This document shows positions 1 through 7,795 of a stretch of DNA of 11,564 nt, in pieces. A program made the translations under genes and the position numbers. The notes beneath the pieces are model-generated. The model made no database searches and was not told where the DNA came from. It saw nothing but the letters and a program-made list of their open reading frames with translations. Numbering within the stretch: the stretch's first letter is position 1; the number at the start of each line of letters is the position of its first letter. Source of the DNA: an uncultured Bacteroidales bacterium (lineage in GTDB: Bacteria > Bacteroidota > Bacteroidia > Bacteroidales > F082); NCBI GenBank assembly GCA_937926515.1, contig CALAZZ010000062.1, forward strand, positions 1-11,564, given 5' to 3'.

Positions 1-1789
1 GCTCGCCAACAGAAGGAATATATCCCTGCCGGCCCCTGGTGATTGAACTGTACGAGATGCCTTCATCACTAAAGGTCAGCTTGTATCTTTGCCTATGCCT
101 CCGATCGCGCTCGATCCTGATAATCTTACTTTGATAGGCAAAGCCAAGGTCATTATCAATAATACCCACCCCCATACCAAGGAAAAATTTCATGTCTCCA
201 CCAGGCATGGTAGCAGCATACTTCTCATCAACTGTTACATCAAACCGGTACCTTGGCTGCTTGTGCTTGTTGTAGAAAGCAAGCCCCTTTTCGTATAGTC
301 TTTCCTCCGCATCATCAATGTAGCTTTCAGGCATGCGTACATCCAACATCACATATTTATCACCCGCATTAAACCGAAATGCTGAACTATCAGCGGAGGG
401 GATCACCAGGCCACGCTCATCAGTAACTTGCCGGATCTTAATCTTTTTTGTTTCACTATCAAAGGATACTACCTCAAACTCATAACCCGCAAGGTTGCCA
501 CTGTTGAAGTGGATTTTTGCCGAAGTTCCCGGGAGTAAATACAGTGTGTTTCCTTCACCATCCTCTGCCAGCAAATCAAACATTGATTCATCAGTGAATT
601 CGGTCAGCGAAACAACACTGGATACAGTTCCAGTACGTTCCGGGAAAACATCATCAAAGATTTTTACTGACTCAATCAGACCATACTTATCAATAGCCTC
701 TGCATCATCAATGTAGCTACCTATACTATTGAATTTTAACCTCGGACTGAAGTTTCGATAATTATCACCCAGGTTACGGCTCGATCCATAACAGTAAAGC
801 CGTGTTATGATGTTATTGCTGTCAACAAGGCCCCGGGTCATTTCGTATAAGCCATTCTCTCGGCCCACCTCAAACACATGCATCCCGGCACCAACTGATT
901 TTCTTAAGTGAATGATCTTTTCATCTGTCTCGGTTATGTATTCAATTTCATATTCCAGATCATACATGTCACATACCTTGCGCAATGCACTCAGGCAGCT
1001 GTCTTCTGCAAATTGGATTGTTTCGTACCTCAAATCCGGGTTCAGTTCCTCACCGGTTACAACCTCAATCCAGCCATACCCAGCGAAACCAAGCTTCTTG
1101 CTGCCATAAACATCACCTTGCAACACCTCAACACAGTTACCGTATACGGGTGTATCCTCACCGGTGCCATCTTGCTGAACGCTCCATGTCCAGTTACCTA
1201 CACCACTACCAGAGAGCAAGAATATCTTATTGACCTGATCAGGGTTGCTGCTGTTAAGTACAAGCACCCTTATCCCTGCTGTAAGTGTCACTCCGTCAAT
1301 TTGTGTGTTCCCTGCATGTAAGGACAAACCACCCCGGTTGAATACAAGGTTTACATCTGTCCGGTTAAGGATACCAGAAGCATGCGACAATATCCACTGA
1401 TCAGAACCAAATACCCTTTCCAGATTGCGTTCAATCAATTGCAAAAATCCACCAACCTGTTCCGTTAAAAAGAACTCATGCCCCATGTGGATGCCGGCAT
1501 TGTCAATATCAAGCATGACTGCTTTGCTGAGGTCGTATATGTCGCCCTCAAACTTACACTCATAGGTGTAATTGTTTTTACCTTTTTTCTTTACTATGGC
1601 CGGTAGGTTCAGCTTATATTTCAATCCATCAATTTCAATATGATCACCTACTTCAATATCGGTTTCTACTGTACTTTCAAAATTGCATAGCACATAATCC
1701 TCATGCATAAGCTGCATGAAGTGATCAAGCTTTTTACACTTGACCTCAGCAGTTACTTCAGCTCCCCGATATATTCTTACAGCGTCCAT
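1..1789 (-). CDS. Tail hub / tail endopeptidase-like protein (Tal), partial at its C-terminus
   Basis: The frame is open from an ATG at 1789 to the left window edge (596 codons, no stop), so the C-terminus is missing. It follows the distal tail protein, where siphophages encode the baseplate hub or tail-associated lysin that caps the tail tip and contacts the host. Residues about 1-140 look like a hub domain (EVGDHIEIDGLKYKLN). Residues about 340-362 (NNIITRLYCYGSSRNLGDNY) match a motif I know from Bacteroides-prophage tail proteins. The motif SYIDDAE occurs twice, as in multi-domain hubs. Residues about 143-240 (IDGVTLTAGIRVLVLN, then a GNWTWS segment) look like a module common in tail fibres, inserted in the hub. 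The start overlaps the upstream gene by 13 bases, implying translational coupling. No catalytic motif is visible, so peptidase activity is unproven. Hub identity is fairly sure; exact family is inferred. Confidence 0.8.
   Translation of the reverse strand, partial: MDAVRIYRGAEVTAEVKCKKLDHFMQLMHEDYVLCNFESTVETDIEVGDHIEIDGLKYKLNLPAIVKKKGKNNYTYECKFEGDIYDLSKAVMLDIDNAGIHMGHEFFLTEQVGGFLQLIERNLERVFGSDQWILSHASGILNRTDVNLVFNRGGLSLHAGNTQIDGVTLTAGIRVLVLNSSNPDQVNKIFLLSGSGVGNWTWSVQQDGTGEDTPVYGNCVEVLQGDVYGSKKLGFAGYGWIEVVTGEELNPDLRYETIQFAEDSCLSALRKVCDMYDLEYEIEYITETDEKIIHLRKSVGAGMHVFEVGRENGLYEMTRGLVDSNNIITRLYCYGSSRNLGDNYRNFSPRLKFNSIGSYIDDAEAIDKYGLIESVKIFDDVFPERTGTVSSVVSLTEFTDESMFDLLAEDGEGNTLYLLPGTSAKIHFNSGNLAGYEFEVVSFDSETKKIKIRQVTDERGLVIPSADSSAFRFNAGDKYVMLDVRMPESYIDDAEERLYEKGLAFYNKHKQPRYRFDVTVDEKYAATMPGGDMKFFLGMGVGIIDNDLGFAYQSKIIRIERDRRHRQRYKLTFSDEGISYSSITRGRQGYIPSVGE
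309..325. repeat. Direct repeat copy 1 inside the tail hub gene
   Basis: A 17-base sequence beginning gcatcatcaatg is repeated exactly at 702-718. Both copies are read in the same frame and encode SYIDDA in the tail hub protein. The repetition probably marks a domain boundary used twice, not a mobile or recombination site. Confidence 0.75.
702..718. repeat. Direct repeat copy 2 inside the tail hub gene
   Basis: This is the second exact copy of the 17-base sequence at 309-325. Here it encodes the start of SYIDDAEAIDKYG, and the other copy encodes SYIDDAEERLYEKG, so flanking residues are also partly alike. It fits an internal protein repeat. Confidence 0.75.
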
Positions 1790-2439
1790 AAATGTGTTCC
1801 GGTCATTGAATTTATAGTTACATCATCCGGATGCATATACCACACACCCAGGCATCGATGATTCACTCCATTTGCAGCGAAGGTTTTGCTTATTGCTTGT
1901 GCCTCTTCATTAGGATCAACCTTAACCACAGCCCCACCATCATGGCCTACATAGCACTCTTTGTCTGCAGTAACATTTGCCGTCAGCGTCAAGGTTGCTC
2001 CAGGAACAAGATGAAGGCGCTTGTGAACCACAGGCTCAATCAGCTTAAGTGAAAAGCGCCATCGGTTTTTTCCGTCTTTCCAGTTTTTTGTAACAATAAC
2101 CTTGTCTTCACGATATACCAGGAAGGAGAGCGCAGTTGTAGTGTTGCCCTCAAGGATTACCGTCAGCTGATGAAATCCTGCCGCATCAAACTTCGATTGA
2201 AATGATATCATAGCCGACAGTGCTGCAGCGGCGCTATCTGCAACCAATATACAGTCGAGAGTTATCTGCCTGCTTCTTGTCATAATGGATGTCAGGTCAA
2301 TATCTTCACCCGGGGTATCGGGCCAGGTGTGCCTAACAGCCACCTCACGATCGATCCAGTCAATAACTCCATGTGAGTTTTCAACATGAACACCAAAGTT
2401 CAAAAACTTAAACCCGTCTATTTTCCAAATCGCTTGCAT
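1777..2439 (-). CDS. Distal tail protein (Dit-like), 220 aa
   Basis: By position, between the tape measure and the hub, this is the distal tail protein whose ring closes the tube and anchors hub or receptor-binding proteins. The N-terminal ~140 residues are beta-rich with one helix (about residues 70-90), as in the usual Dit core: an opening IDGFKFLNFGVHVENSHG, then RSRQITLDCILVAD, then a strand-rich part ending RWRFSLKLIEP. Residues about 141-220 form a second segment that may be a small galectin-like or carbohydrate-binding extension, but I cannot identify it. The start lies 4 bases after the tape-measure stop, and its TAA lies inside the start region of the next gene. Only a weak AGGA precedes the ATG. 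The family call rests on gene order and overall look, not on a diagnostic motif. Confidence 0.68.
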   Translation of the reverse strand: MQAIWKIDGFKFLNFGVHVENSHGVIDWIDREVAVRHTWPDTPGEDIDLTSIMTRSRQITLDCILVADSAAAALSAMISFQSKFDAAGFHQLTVILEGNTTTALSFLVYREDKVIVTKNWKDGKNRWRFSLKLIEPVVHKRLHLVPGATLTLTANVTADKECYVGHDGGAVVKVDPNEEAQAISKTFAANGVNHRCLGVWYMHPDDVTINSMTGTHLWTL

Positions 2440-2443
2440 AATA

Positions 2444-5400
2444 CTATCCTGCTATTCGATTGTCATCATTTCTACCACTGTCAAGAACTTCACTAATTTC
2501 AAGTAGTGTACGATCAATACGCTCCAGGTGCCGGTTGTAACTTGTGTTCCGCTCAATCCCTGCAAGGTATGACAGTTGATTATTCAAGATATCCACCTGC
2601 CTGCTCTGGCTCATACGCATGGCGGTCATCTGGCCGGCAATGATCCCGGCAGTCTGCTCAGTGATCCCTTTGATTGCTCCTGATAGTTGCTCGTCAATGG
2701 TGGATGCCAGGAACGGTAGTTGATCCAGCGTGTCCCCTATGGCCGCCAATGGGCCACCAATTTCATTTTCCCAAAATTCAGTAAAGTTGTTTATGTCCTG
2801 GCTCGTTATGCCGCCTGCTTGCTGTGATGCCTCAAATACCATATCTATAATTTCACCCAGTGGCTCAGATAATCTGTCAAGAACCAGCGATCTTATTACA
2901 GCATTTCTCATCATTTCCTCAAAGGTTCCTGCAAAGTCTTCTATTGACCTTTTCCCCTGCTTCACTCCGTCAACAATGCTGTTCACAAGGGCATCCGTTG
3001 TCATACCTGTGAGAAGCTCTGCTTGCCTGCGCTGCTCATCAAATATGCGTTGCTGCCCATCCTCAATCATTTGAACATACTGCATTGCCAGATCATAGTC
3101 TTCCTGGGAAATTAATCCTGCTGCAAATGCCTTTTCAACGGCCATTTGCGGATCATCAAGACCTGACCAATCAATAATTGCATCAATATTTACCCGTAAA
3201 TCTGAAATGCCTTGTGGATCAAATATTACAAATTCCAGTTCCTGCAGTTTAGCAGCTGTATCATCTAAATATTGATTTAATGCTTCAAGTAATTGTTCGT
3301 AGCCTGTTCCAGCAGGGAGTCGGCTAATCAACTCCAATTGCTTTTCCAACTCGTTTGATACCTGCAAAATCTCAAAATGTAGTTCACGTGCATTCATGGT
3401 ACGCTGATGTTCAAGTTCAAGCGCCCTTTTGTTTGTGCCCGTAATTTCATTTAACAAGCCAACAATTCCAGTAGCAATGTTTGCTGTTGCAGAGAAAACT
3501 CCAAGTGCATTACCCAGTGTCGCCCCTCCCTCAGCTCCGAAAGCAGCTATGGCCTGCTGTGCATTGCCCAGGTTGCCGATTATGTCAGCAGTATTTCTCA
3601 CAGCCTCGGCCAGTCCCGCGTTCATCTTATCCAGCCCTGCAGCAACATCATTCAATGCATTGCCTGCATCGATAAAGGTTTGTGCAAGTTTATTTTTTTC
3701 TGCCTCCCTGATCCTGACTCCAAGCTCAGTTAACAGGTTAAGGATCTTCACAAGTTCAGCACCCTGCAGGTCGAGTTGCATCACCATATCTTTGAGCGAT
3801 ACAAGGTATTGCTCGGCCTGTTTGCGGGTCATGCTCTCAATATCGAAAGTAAGCCGCTGCCAGGCTTCACTCTGCTGTACCACCTTCATGGTTTCAGCTT
3901 CGAGCTGTTCACTGCGGCGTTGTCTTAAGCCTTCTGTAGCGCGTTCATACTGCTCAGGGCTAAGGGTTTCTTTGTCGAGCTCTAATAACTGGCGTTGGAA
4001 CTCCTGTTCAATGAGAAGTCTCTGTTCTGCAAAGTTTGCTGTTTCACGAATGATCTCTGAAAATGTTTGCCGGCTACGCTGCACATATTCCTTTCGTGCC
4101 GCTTCTATCTCTGCCTCAATCCGCTGTCTTGCCTGTACAGCTGCTTCTGATCCATCATCAGGAACAAGCTCTATTCGTTTGTTAAGAAATGTGATATAGT
4201 CAACCAGGCTTTCATACTTTTCTTTGGCCTGGCTTATTTCTTCATCCAGGGCCTGCATCCTGGACTTGGAACCGATCAGATCCTGTTCAGTTGACATAAG
4301 TACTGACAACCGGTCGCGCTGTTCGGGAGTGATGTCGGCCTGCTTTTCCAGTTTCTCAATCTCTCTCCTGAGGTATTCAAGGAAGCTTTCTCCACCGGCC
4401 ACAAGACTCTCAAACTGCTGATCAGCCGATGCCTTACCAAAGCGCTCGATCCAGTTGTAGTAATCCTGGTAAAGTGCTTTCACTTTCCGCAAATTATCTT
4501 CTATACCTTTTACAGGCAGGTCTTCACTTTCACCCAGTAACGCTGCACGTTGCTTTTCTTTATCAGCAATCTGTTTTTGAATCTCCGGAATCTCTTTCTC
4601 CGAAACCTCGAGTAGCTTTTTTCTTAGCTCTGCAAGCTCCTTATCAATCAAGCCAAGTGGGCCCAGTACAACATCCGCTGAGCTGGATGCGAACTGACGC
4701 ATGATATCTTTGAACTGTGTATCAAAGTCAGCTGCCATCTGGCTAAGGTCTGTAAGCTCACCTTCCAGTTTGTTGCGGTTTTCACGCATCTGTTTGAACT
4801 CTTCAGTTAGCTCAAGTTGCTTTGGATCCGCCTCATCAGGTGCTACAAGCACACCACCTCCTCTATAAACAGGTTTATACTCGGGAGTCTTTAAATTTTC
4901 CTCGAGCTCAAGTATCTTTTGCTGCTTTTCAAAAGCCTTTTGCAGGTAGTAAAGTGATGCAGCCTTTTTAAGTTGTGCCTGTACAAAGGTTTCTGCTTCT
5001 AAGGTTAATAGATTTTCAGCCTCAGCAACATTATTAATTTCGGTTCCCAATGATTTGAAAGCATCTGCATTGTCCCTAACAAACCTTTCTTTTGATTTCA
5101 GATCATCACCAAGCTTGCTCCACTGTTGCTGAAGTACCCTGATCTGAACTACGGATTGTGTGGCATTTTGAGAAATTGAATCAAACATCTGCCTCTGTGC
5201 CTCTGCTGACTCCCGTTGCTTACGAAGCATCCGGTCAATTGAAAAGATGATTGCTCCTATTGCAACACTCAGGCCCAGGGTAAGGGTTCCTAATAAAGCC
5301 TTTGCTGCTGCGGTGCTACCCCACAAGGCAACCGACAACCTGTTTATCGTGCCGGTGTAAATCTGCTTTGCACGGTTCACTGTAATTAGCATGAAAGCAG

Positions 5401-6109
5401 AATCTTTGTAGAGGGTTTTTTGTACTTGCTGTAGACCGATCGTTATGGCCATAAGTGACTGAACGCGCAACATGATCTTTTGCAGGTTCTCGTTCTGGCC
5501 AACAAACAACCCCATCGTTCCCTGGGCAGCCGAAGCCGCACCAGCAACGCCTGATATTCCTGATATCAGGGCATCAAATCCCTGCCGCTGTGATCCGAAA
5601 ATCTTTGCCTGGTCCTGAACATCGCGGTAAGCAAGGGAAAGCCTTCCGAGTTCCTCACGTATTTCCTCATATTTCTTTGTTCCACGTTCCCCTGCCAGTT
5701 CCATTTGTGCAAGCTCATCACGTAGGTTCATGATCTGGGTGCGAAGCATAGTGTGAGAACCGGCTGTTGATTTTACTGCAACCTCAAGATCAATCAAACT
5801 ATTTTTTTCGGCTTCAAGTTCACCCCTTACCAGTGCTGCTTCTTTGCGCAATTCCTGTTGTGAGAGCCCAGCGGGTGTTTTACTGATTTGTTGTTCGAGC
5901 GACTTTAATTGGGATTCCAAATCGGATATGACTTCTTTCTGTATTTTGACATTCTCAAGTGTGATGTCGATCATCCTGTCGATATCTTTACCACCTGACT
6001 CCGCAGCACTACTCACACCCCGAATACGACGCTCCATATCTTCAATGGCGGTATTGAATTCCCTGTTCTCAATTCCAGCCGTAAAATGTAATGGTCCCTC
6101 GCCGCTCAT
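2444..6109 (-). CDS. Tail tape measure protein, 1221 aa
   Basis: The longest gene of the window encodes the protein that sets tail length, is packed in the tube and leaves during DNA ejection. Residues about 20-175 are a highly charged coiled coil. Residues about 265-292 are a hydrophobic stretch (ALLGTLTLGLSVAIGAIIF), the membrane-like segment typical of tape measures. Residues about 330-880 are long Gln/Glu/Lys-rich helices. The Ala/Gly-rich part near 890-970 (GNALNDVAAGLDKMNAG, GGATLGNALGVFSATANIATGIVGL) is also usual. The C-terminal SIVDGVKQGKRSIEDFAGTF region resembles other Bacteroidota tape measures. At the rule-of-thumb 0.15 nm per residue the tail would be about 180 nm. The ATG overlaps the TGA of the chaperone -1 frame as ATGA, which fixes this start and suggests coupling. 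No lytic domain is visible. Confidence 0.93.
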   Translation of the reverse strand: MSGEGPLHFTAGIENREFNTAIEDMERRIRGVSSAAESGGKDIDRMIDITLENVKIQKEVISDLESQLKSLEQQISKTPAGLSQQELRKEAALVRGELEAEKNSLIDLEVAVKSTAGSHTMLRTQIMNLRDELAQMELAGERGTKKYEEIREELGRLSLAYRDVQDQAKIFGSQRQGFDALISGISGVAGAASAAQGTMGLFVGQNENLQKIMLRVQSLMAITIGLQQVQKTLYKDSAFMLITVNRAKQIYTGTINRLSVALWGSTAAAKALLGTLTLGLSVAIGAIIFSIDRMLRKQRESAEAQRQMFDSISQNATQSVVQIRVLQQQWSKLGDDLKSKERFVRDNADAFKSLGTEINNVAEAENLLTLEAETFVQAQLKKAASLYYLQKAFEKQQKILELEENLKTPEYKPVYRGGGVLVAPDEADPKQLELTEEFKQMRENRNKLEGELTDLSQMAADFDTQFKDIMRQFASSSADVVLGPLGLIDKELAELRKKLLEVSEKEIPEIQKQIADKEKQRAALLGESEDLPVKGIEDNLRKVKALYQDYYNWIERFGKASADQQFESLVAGGESFLEYLRREIEKLEKQADITPEQRDRLSVLMSTEQDLIGSKSRMQALDEEISQAKEKYESLVDYITFLNKRIELVPDDGSEAAVQARQRIEAEIEAARKEYVQRSRQTFSEIIRETANFAEQRLLIEQEFQRQLLELDKETLSPEQYERATEGLRQRRSEQLEAETMKVVQQSEAWQRLTFDIESMTRKQAEQYLVSLKDMVMQLDLQGAELVKILNLLTELGVRIREAEKNKLAQTFIDAGNALNDVAAGLDKMNAGLAEAVRNTADIIGNLGNAQQAIAAFGAEGGATLGNALGVFSATANIATGIVGLLNEITGTNKRALELEHQRTMNARELHFEILQVSNELEKQLELISRLPAGTGYEQLLEALNQYLDDTAAKLQELEFVIFDPQGISDLRVNIDAIIDWSGLDDPQMAVEKAFAAGLISQEDYDLAMQYVQMIEDGQQRIFDEQRRQAELLTGMTTDALVNSIVDGVKQGKRSIEDFAGTFEEMMRNAVIRSLVLDRLSEPLGEIIDMVFEASQQAGGITSQDINNFTEFWENEIGGPLAAIGDTLDQLPFLASTIDEQLSGAIKGITEQTAGIIAGQMTAMRMSQSRQVDILNNQLSYLAGIERNTSYNRHLERIDRTLLEISEVLDSGRNDDNRIAG

Positions 6110-6414
6110 ATTCCAAATGCTTTTTTTATTTCTTCTACATCATCTGGCACTTCTGGTATGTACTCATGATTTTTGCCAGTGGTTTTCTTTGTCGTCCTCA
6201 ACCGAGGGGCATCGTTGATCATCATCCTTAAATTTATCCAACTTATATCCCAAAGCAGGTATTCAATTGTCCATCCTGTCGAGCAACAGACACTCCACAG
6301 GCTTCCCCAAAGGGACTTTAGTCCTCTTTGAGACTCTCTATCAGATCCTCCTTCGGTTTCATCATCCGGAGGGTCTGTATCAATCTGATAGAGCCTATAA
6401 AATCCGCAGTATTG
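6106..6414 (-). CDS. Tail assembly chaperone -1 frame extension (G-T type fusion), 102 open codons
   Basis: A -1 frame is open from just after a TAA at 6415-6417 to a TGA at 6106-6108, overlapping the end of the chaperone gene by about 95 bases. It encodes an acidic linker (DTDPPDDETEGGSDRES), a Trp-rich hydrophobic core (WTIEYLLWDISWINLRMM) and a charged tail ending KKAFGI. No ATG, GTG or TTG occurs in it before the ATG pair of the MMINDAPR segment (about 6219), so the Trp-rich part can hardly be translated on its own. Phage tail chaperones are classically made as a short protein plus a frameshifted longer one; the fusion here would be about 226 residues whatever the slip site. The stop sits in an ATGA overlap with the tape measure. 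I found no canonical slippery heptamer; a T-TTT-ATA near 6396-6402 and an AGGAGG at 6347-6352 are possible elements. Confidence 0.72.
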   Translation of the reverse strand, partial: QYCGFYRLYQIDTDPPDDETEGGSDRESQRGLKSLWGSLWSVCCSTGWTIEYLLWDISWINLRMMINDAPRLRTTKKTTGKNHEYIPEVPDDVEEIKKAFGI

Positions 6415-6785
6415 TTAGTCACCACAACAATACTGAGCAACCGGTACATATCTGCTGATGTAATATTTTGCAGTAAATACCAGCTCATAATTCTTGTTAA
6501 GATCATTCGCCTGACTGTTTTGCGTAGAATGGCCATGGCAATGATTTTACAGGCTGGTTTAATGTTATCTGAAACGAGCTGATAACTTTCCCTGAATGCC
6601 TGACCGTGTTTGAGCTTTTCCTCATCAATATTCATCTGCAGGTAAACCTGGCTTATTTTCAAAAGGGTTGCAGCGGGTGGTTGTTTGATAGTGATATTGA
6701 ACCAGCCTATTTTTACCTTGAACCCCTGATCAAGCAAAGTGTCAATTGCCCTTGATTCAGTGTGACGTTTCTGCTGTTCGGTCAT
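6318..6785 (-). CDS. Tail assembly chaperone (gpG-like), 155 aa
   Basis: This gene lies between the tube protein and the tape measure, the fixed place of the tail assembly chaperone that keeps the tape measure soluble and recruits tube subunits. The protein is mostly helical, with a basic hydrophobic middle (IIAMAILRKTVRRMILTRIMSWYLL), a small strand region near residues 20-35 (FKVKIGWFNITIK) and a charged end (KPKEDLIESLKED). It has no signal peptide or enzyme motif. The zero-frame product ends at the TAA at 6318-6320, about 210 bases before the tape measure, and that space is filled by the -1 frame described separately. The ATG at 6785 follows an A-rich leader without a Shine-Dalgarno sequence, 59 bases after the tube-protein stop. 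The call relies on position, size and the frameshift layout. Confidence 0.75.
   Translation of the reverse strand: MTEQQKRHTESRAIDTLLDQGFKVKIGWFNITIKQPPAATLLKISQVYLQMNIDEEKLKHGQAFRESYQLVSDNIKPACKIIAMAILRKTVRRMILTRIMSWYLLQNITSADMYRLLSIVVVTNNTADFIGSIRLIQTLRMMKPKEDLIESLKED
6347..6352 (-). promoter_or_regulatory. Internal Shine-Dalgarno-like AGGAGG within the chaperone gene
   Basis: The minus strand reads AGGAGG inside the codons for Lys-Glu-Asp, about 30 bases before the zero-frame stop. No ATG, GTG or TTG follows at a proper distance in the -1 frame. Internal sequences of this type stimulate -1 frameshifting in some bacterial genes (dnaX), so it may help the chaperone frameshift. It could also be a chance product of the codons. 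Confidence 0.3.
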
Positions 6786-6802
6786 TTGTGATTTTTTAAA
6801 AT

Positions 6803-6827
6803 AGAGCCCCCCTTAATGAGGGGCTCT
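6803..6827 (-). terminator. Hairpin between tube-protein and chaperone genes, possible partial terminator
   Basis: On the minus strand an 8-bp perfect stem (AGAGCCCC with GGGGCTCT), extendable by a T-G and a C-G pair around an ATTAA loop, lies 17 bases after the tube-protein stop. It is followed by ATTTTAAAAAAT, a poor U tract. It is the only sizeable intergenic hairpin in the tail module. A leaky terminator or mRNA-stabilising hairpin here would let the abundant tube protein be made in excess over chaperone and tape measure. The pairing is seen; the role is inferred. Confidence 0.6.
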
Positions 6828-6844
6828 GAATCCAATTATTTAGC

Positions 6845-7351
6845 TTATACTGCTACCTTTCCAATTGTAAGCGAATCGGTTTCAGCTTTAGTGGGAGTAA
6901 GTACGGTTGCCTTGATACGTACCAGGGCGACCTCCTTTTTAGAGAAGTTTGCATCGATCTTAGCCTCGATCTTAGCGCGTACAATCTTGAAGAATACGCC
7001 ACGCTTAGAAATGATTTCGATCGATTGTTCAATGGATGGGATAGTCGTTGGTGCTCCCCATACGGCAGCATCGCCTTCACCAGTTACTGTTCCACCTAAA
7101 ACCTGAACGATCTTAGCTGGAGTGAAATCGGTGATTGCCCATTCAAATGTGACAGCTCCTTTTTTCGTGTCAACATCAAACGGGTCATCGTCTTCCTCGT
7201 GAAAAAATTTAGTTTCTTCACCATCATCCTGTCGCATAATTGCAGATCCTTCAAAAGTGCCGCCAAGCGACGCCAGTGAAGCACCCATGCCTCCATCGCC
7301 AGCAATGTCACCAATTTTGATGCTTGCCAGTCCTATTGAGTGTAATGCCAT
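6845..7351 (-). CDS. Major tail (tube) protein, 168 aa
   Basis: The product has the size and composition of a siphophage tube subunit that polymerises around the tape measure. It starts with a Gly-rich segment (IKIGDIAGDGGMGASLASLG), has a flexible acidic loop (about residues 42-60, HEEDDDPFDVDTK), then strand-rich segments with one helix (FTPAKIVQVLGG), and ends in strands (VALVRIKATVLTPTKAET). This fits the beta-sandwich tube fold. It is placed after the putative terminator protein and before the chaperone, as in lambda-like tails. No immunoglobulin-like C-terminal domain is present. The ATG at 7351 follows AATACAGAAAAAAATC, A-rich without a Shine-Dalgarno sequence. No sheath gene follows, so the tail is non-contractile. 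Confidence 0.82.
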   Translation of the reverse strand: MALHSIGLASIKIGDIAGDGGMGASLASLGGTFEGSAIMRQDDGEETKFFHEEDDDPFDVDTKKGAVTFEWAITDFTPAKIVQVLGGTVTGEGDAAVWGAPTTIPSIEQSIEIISKRGVFFKIVRAKIEAKIDANFSKKEVALVRIKATVLTPTKAETDSLTIGKVAV

Positions 7352-7366
7352 GATTTTTTTCTGTAT

Positions 7367-7795
7367 TTATTCCTCGGTCATTGCTGCTTCCTCGCCTGCG
7401 AAAACAAAGTATACCCTGATGTTAGAGTAATACTCATTGGTTTCGGGTGAGGGAATAACAGCCTGTCCATCGTATGAGTAGATATAGTGGGCTTCGGAGA
7501 CCGATTCCAGCTGTTGCCTGACAAGTTTTGTTAGCTGTTTAAGCCGCAAGGTGTCAGGCATGGTATTGTCTACCTTGCCGTAAATCTTAACTGAAATGTT
7601 GGGAACGTAAATATTAACATTCACAACACAGGATTCAGGAAAATCTGGGCTTATGGGTAAGCTGTTGATAACGATATCTTCCTTGTCCGAATTGATGCGT
7701 CGGTTGAGCTTGTATACATCCCCGGTAATTTGTTGTTTTACCGTAGTGTTCAGCTTTTTCCAGATGATATCAATTGCGTCATTGGTCGTGTTCAT
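7367..7795 (-). CDS. Putative tail terminator / tail completion protein, 142 aa
   Basis: It lies between the HK97 gp10-like gene and the tube protein, where the tail terminator (the ring that ends tube growth and docks to the head) is encoded. Length is usual for that group. The N-terminus is helical (TTNDAIDIIWKKLNTTVKQQ), followed by strands with VNVNIYVPNISVKIYG, a helix (TLRLKQLTKLVRQQLESV) and closing strands (NIRVYFVFAG), an alpha/beta order that suits terminator folds. It overlaps the upstream gene by 4 bases as ATGA, so translation is probably coupled. There is no diagnostic motif; another head-tail joining function cannot be excluded. Confidence 0.6.
   Translation of the reverse strand: MNTTNDAIDIIWKKLNTTVKQQITGDVYKLNRRINSDKEDIVINSLPISPDFPESCVVNVNIYVPNISVKIYGKVDNTMPDTLRLKQLTKLVRQQLESVSEAHYIYSYDGQAVIPSPETNEYYSNIRVYFVFAGEEAAMTEE

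Noticed and set aside
908..1321. Plus-strand open frame of 137 codons opposite the hub gene
   Set aside because: It mirrors the hub coding frame, is Cys-rich and low in recognisable domains, and lies within a continuous minus-strand operon.
3429..4199. Plus-strand open frame of 256 codons opposite the tape measure gene
   Set aside because: It is antisense to a well-supported coiled-coil tape measure, is Ser/Ala/Cys-rich in the way reversed Gln/Glu/Lys-rich codons become, and has no neighbours on that strand.
6216..6221. Independent small gene starting at the ATG pair of MMINDAPR between chaperone and tape measure
   Set aside because: A start here would leave the Trp-rich segment just upstream untranslated although it looks protein-coding; a frameshift explains the whole open stretch. 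It remains possible that a short product is also made.
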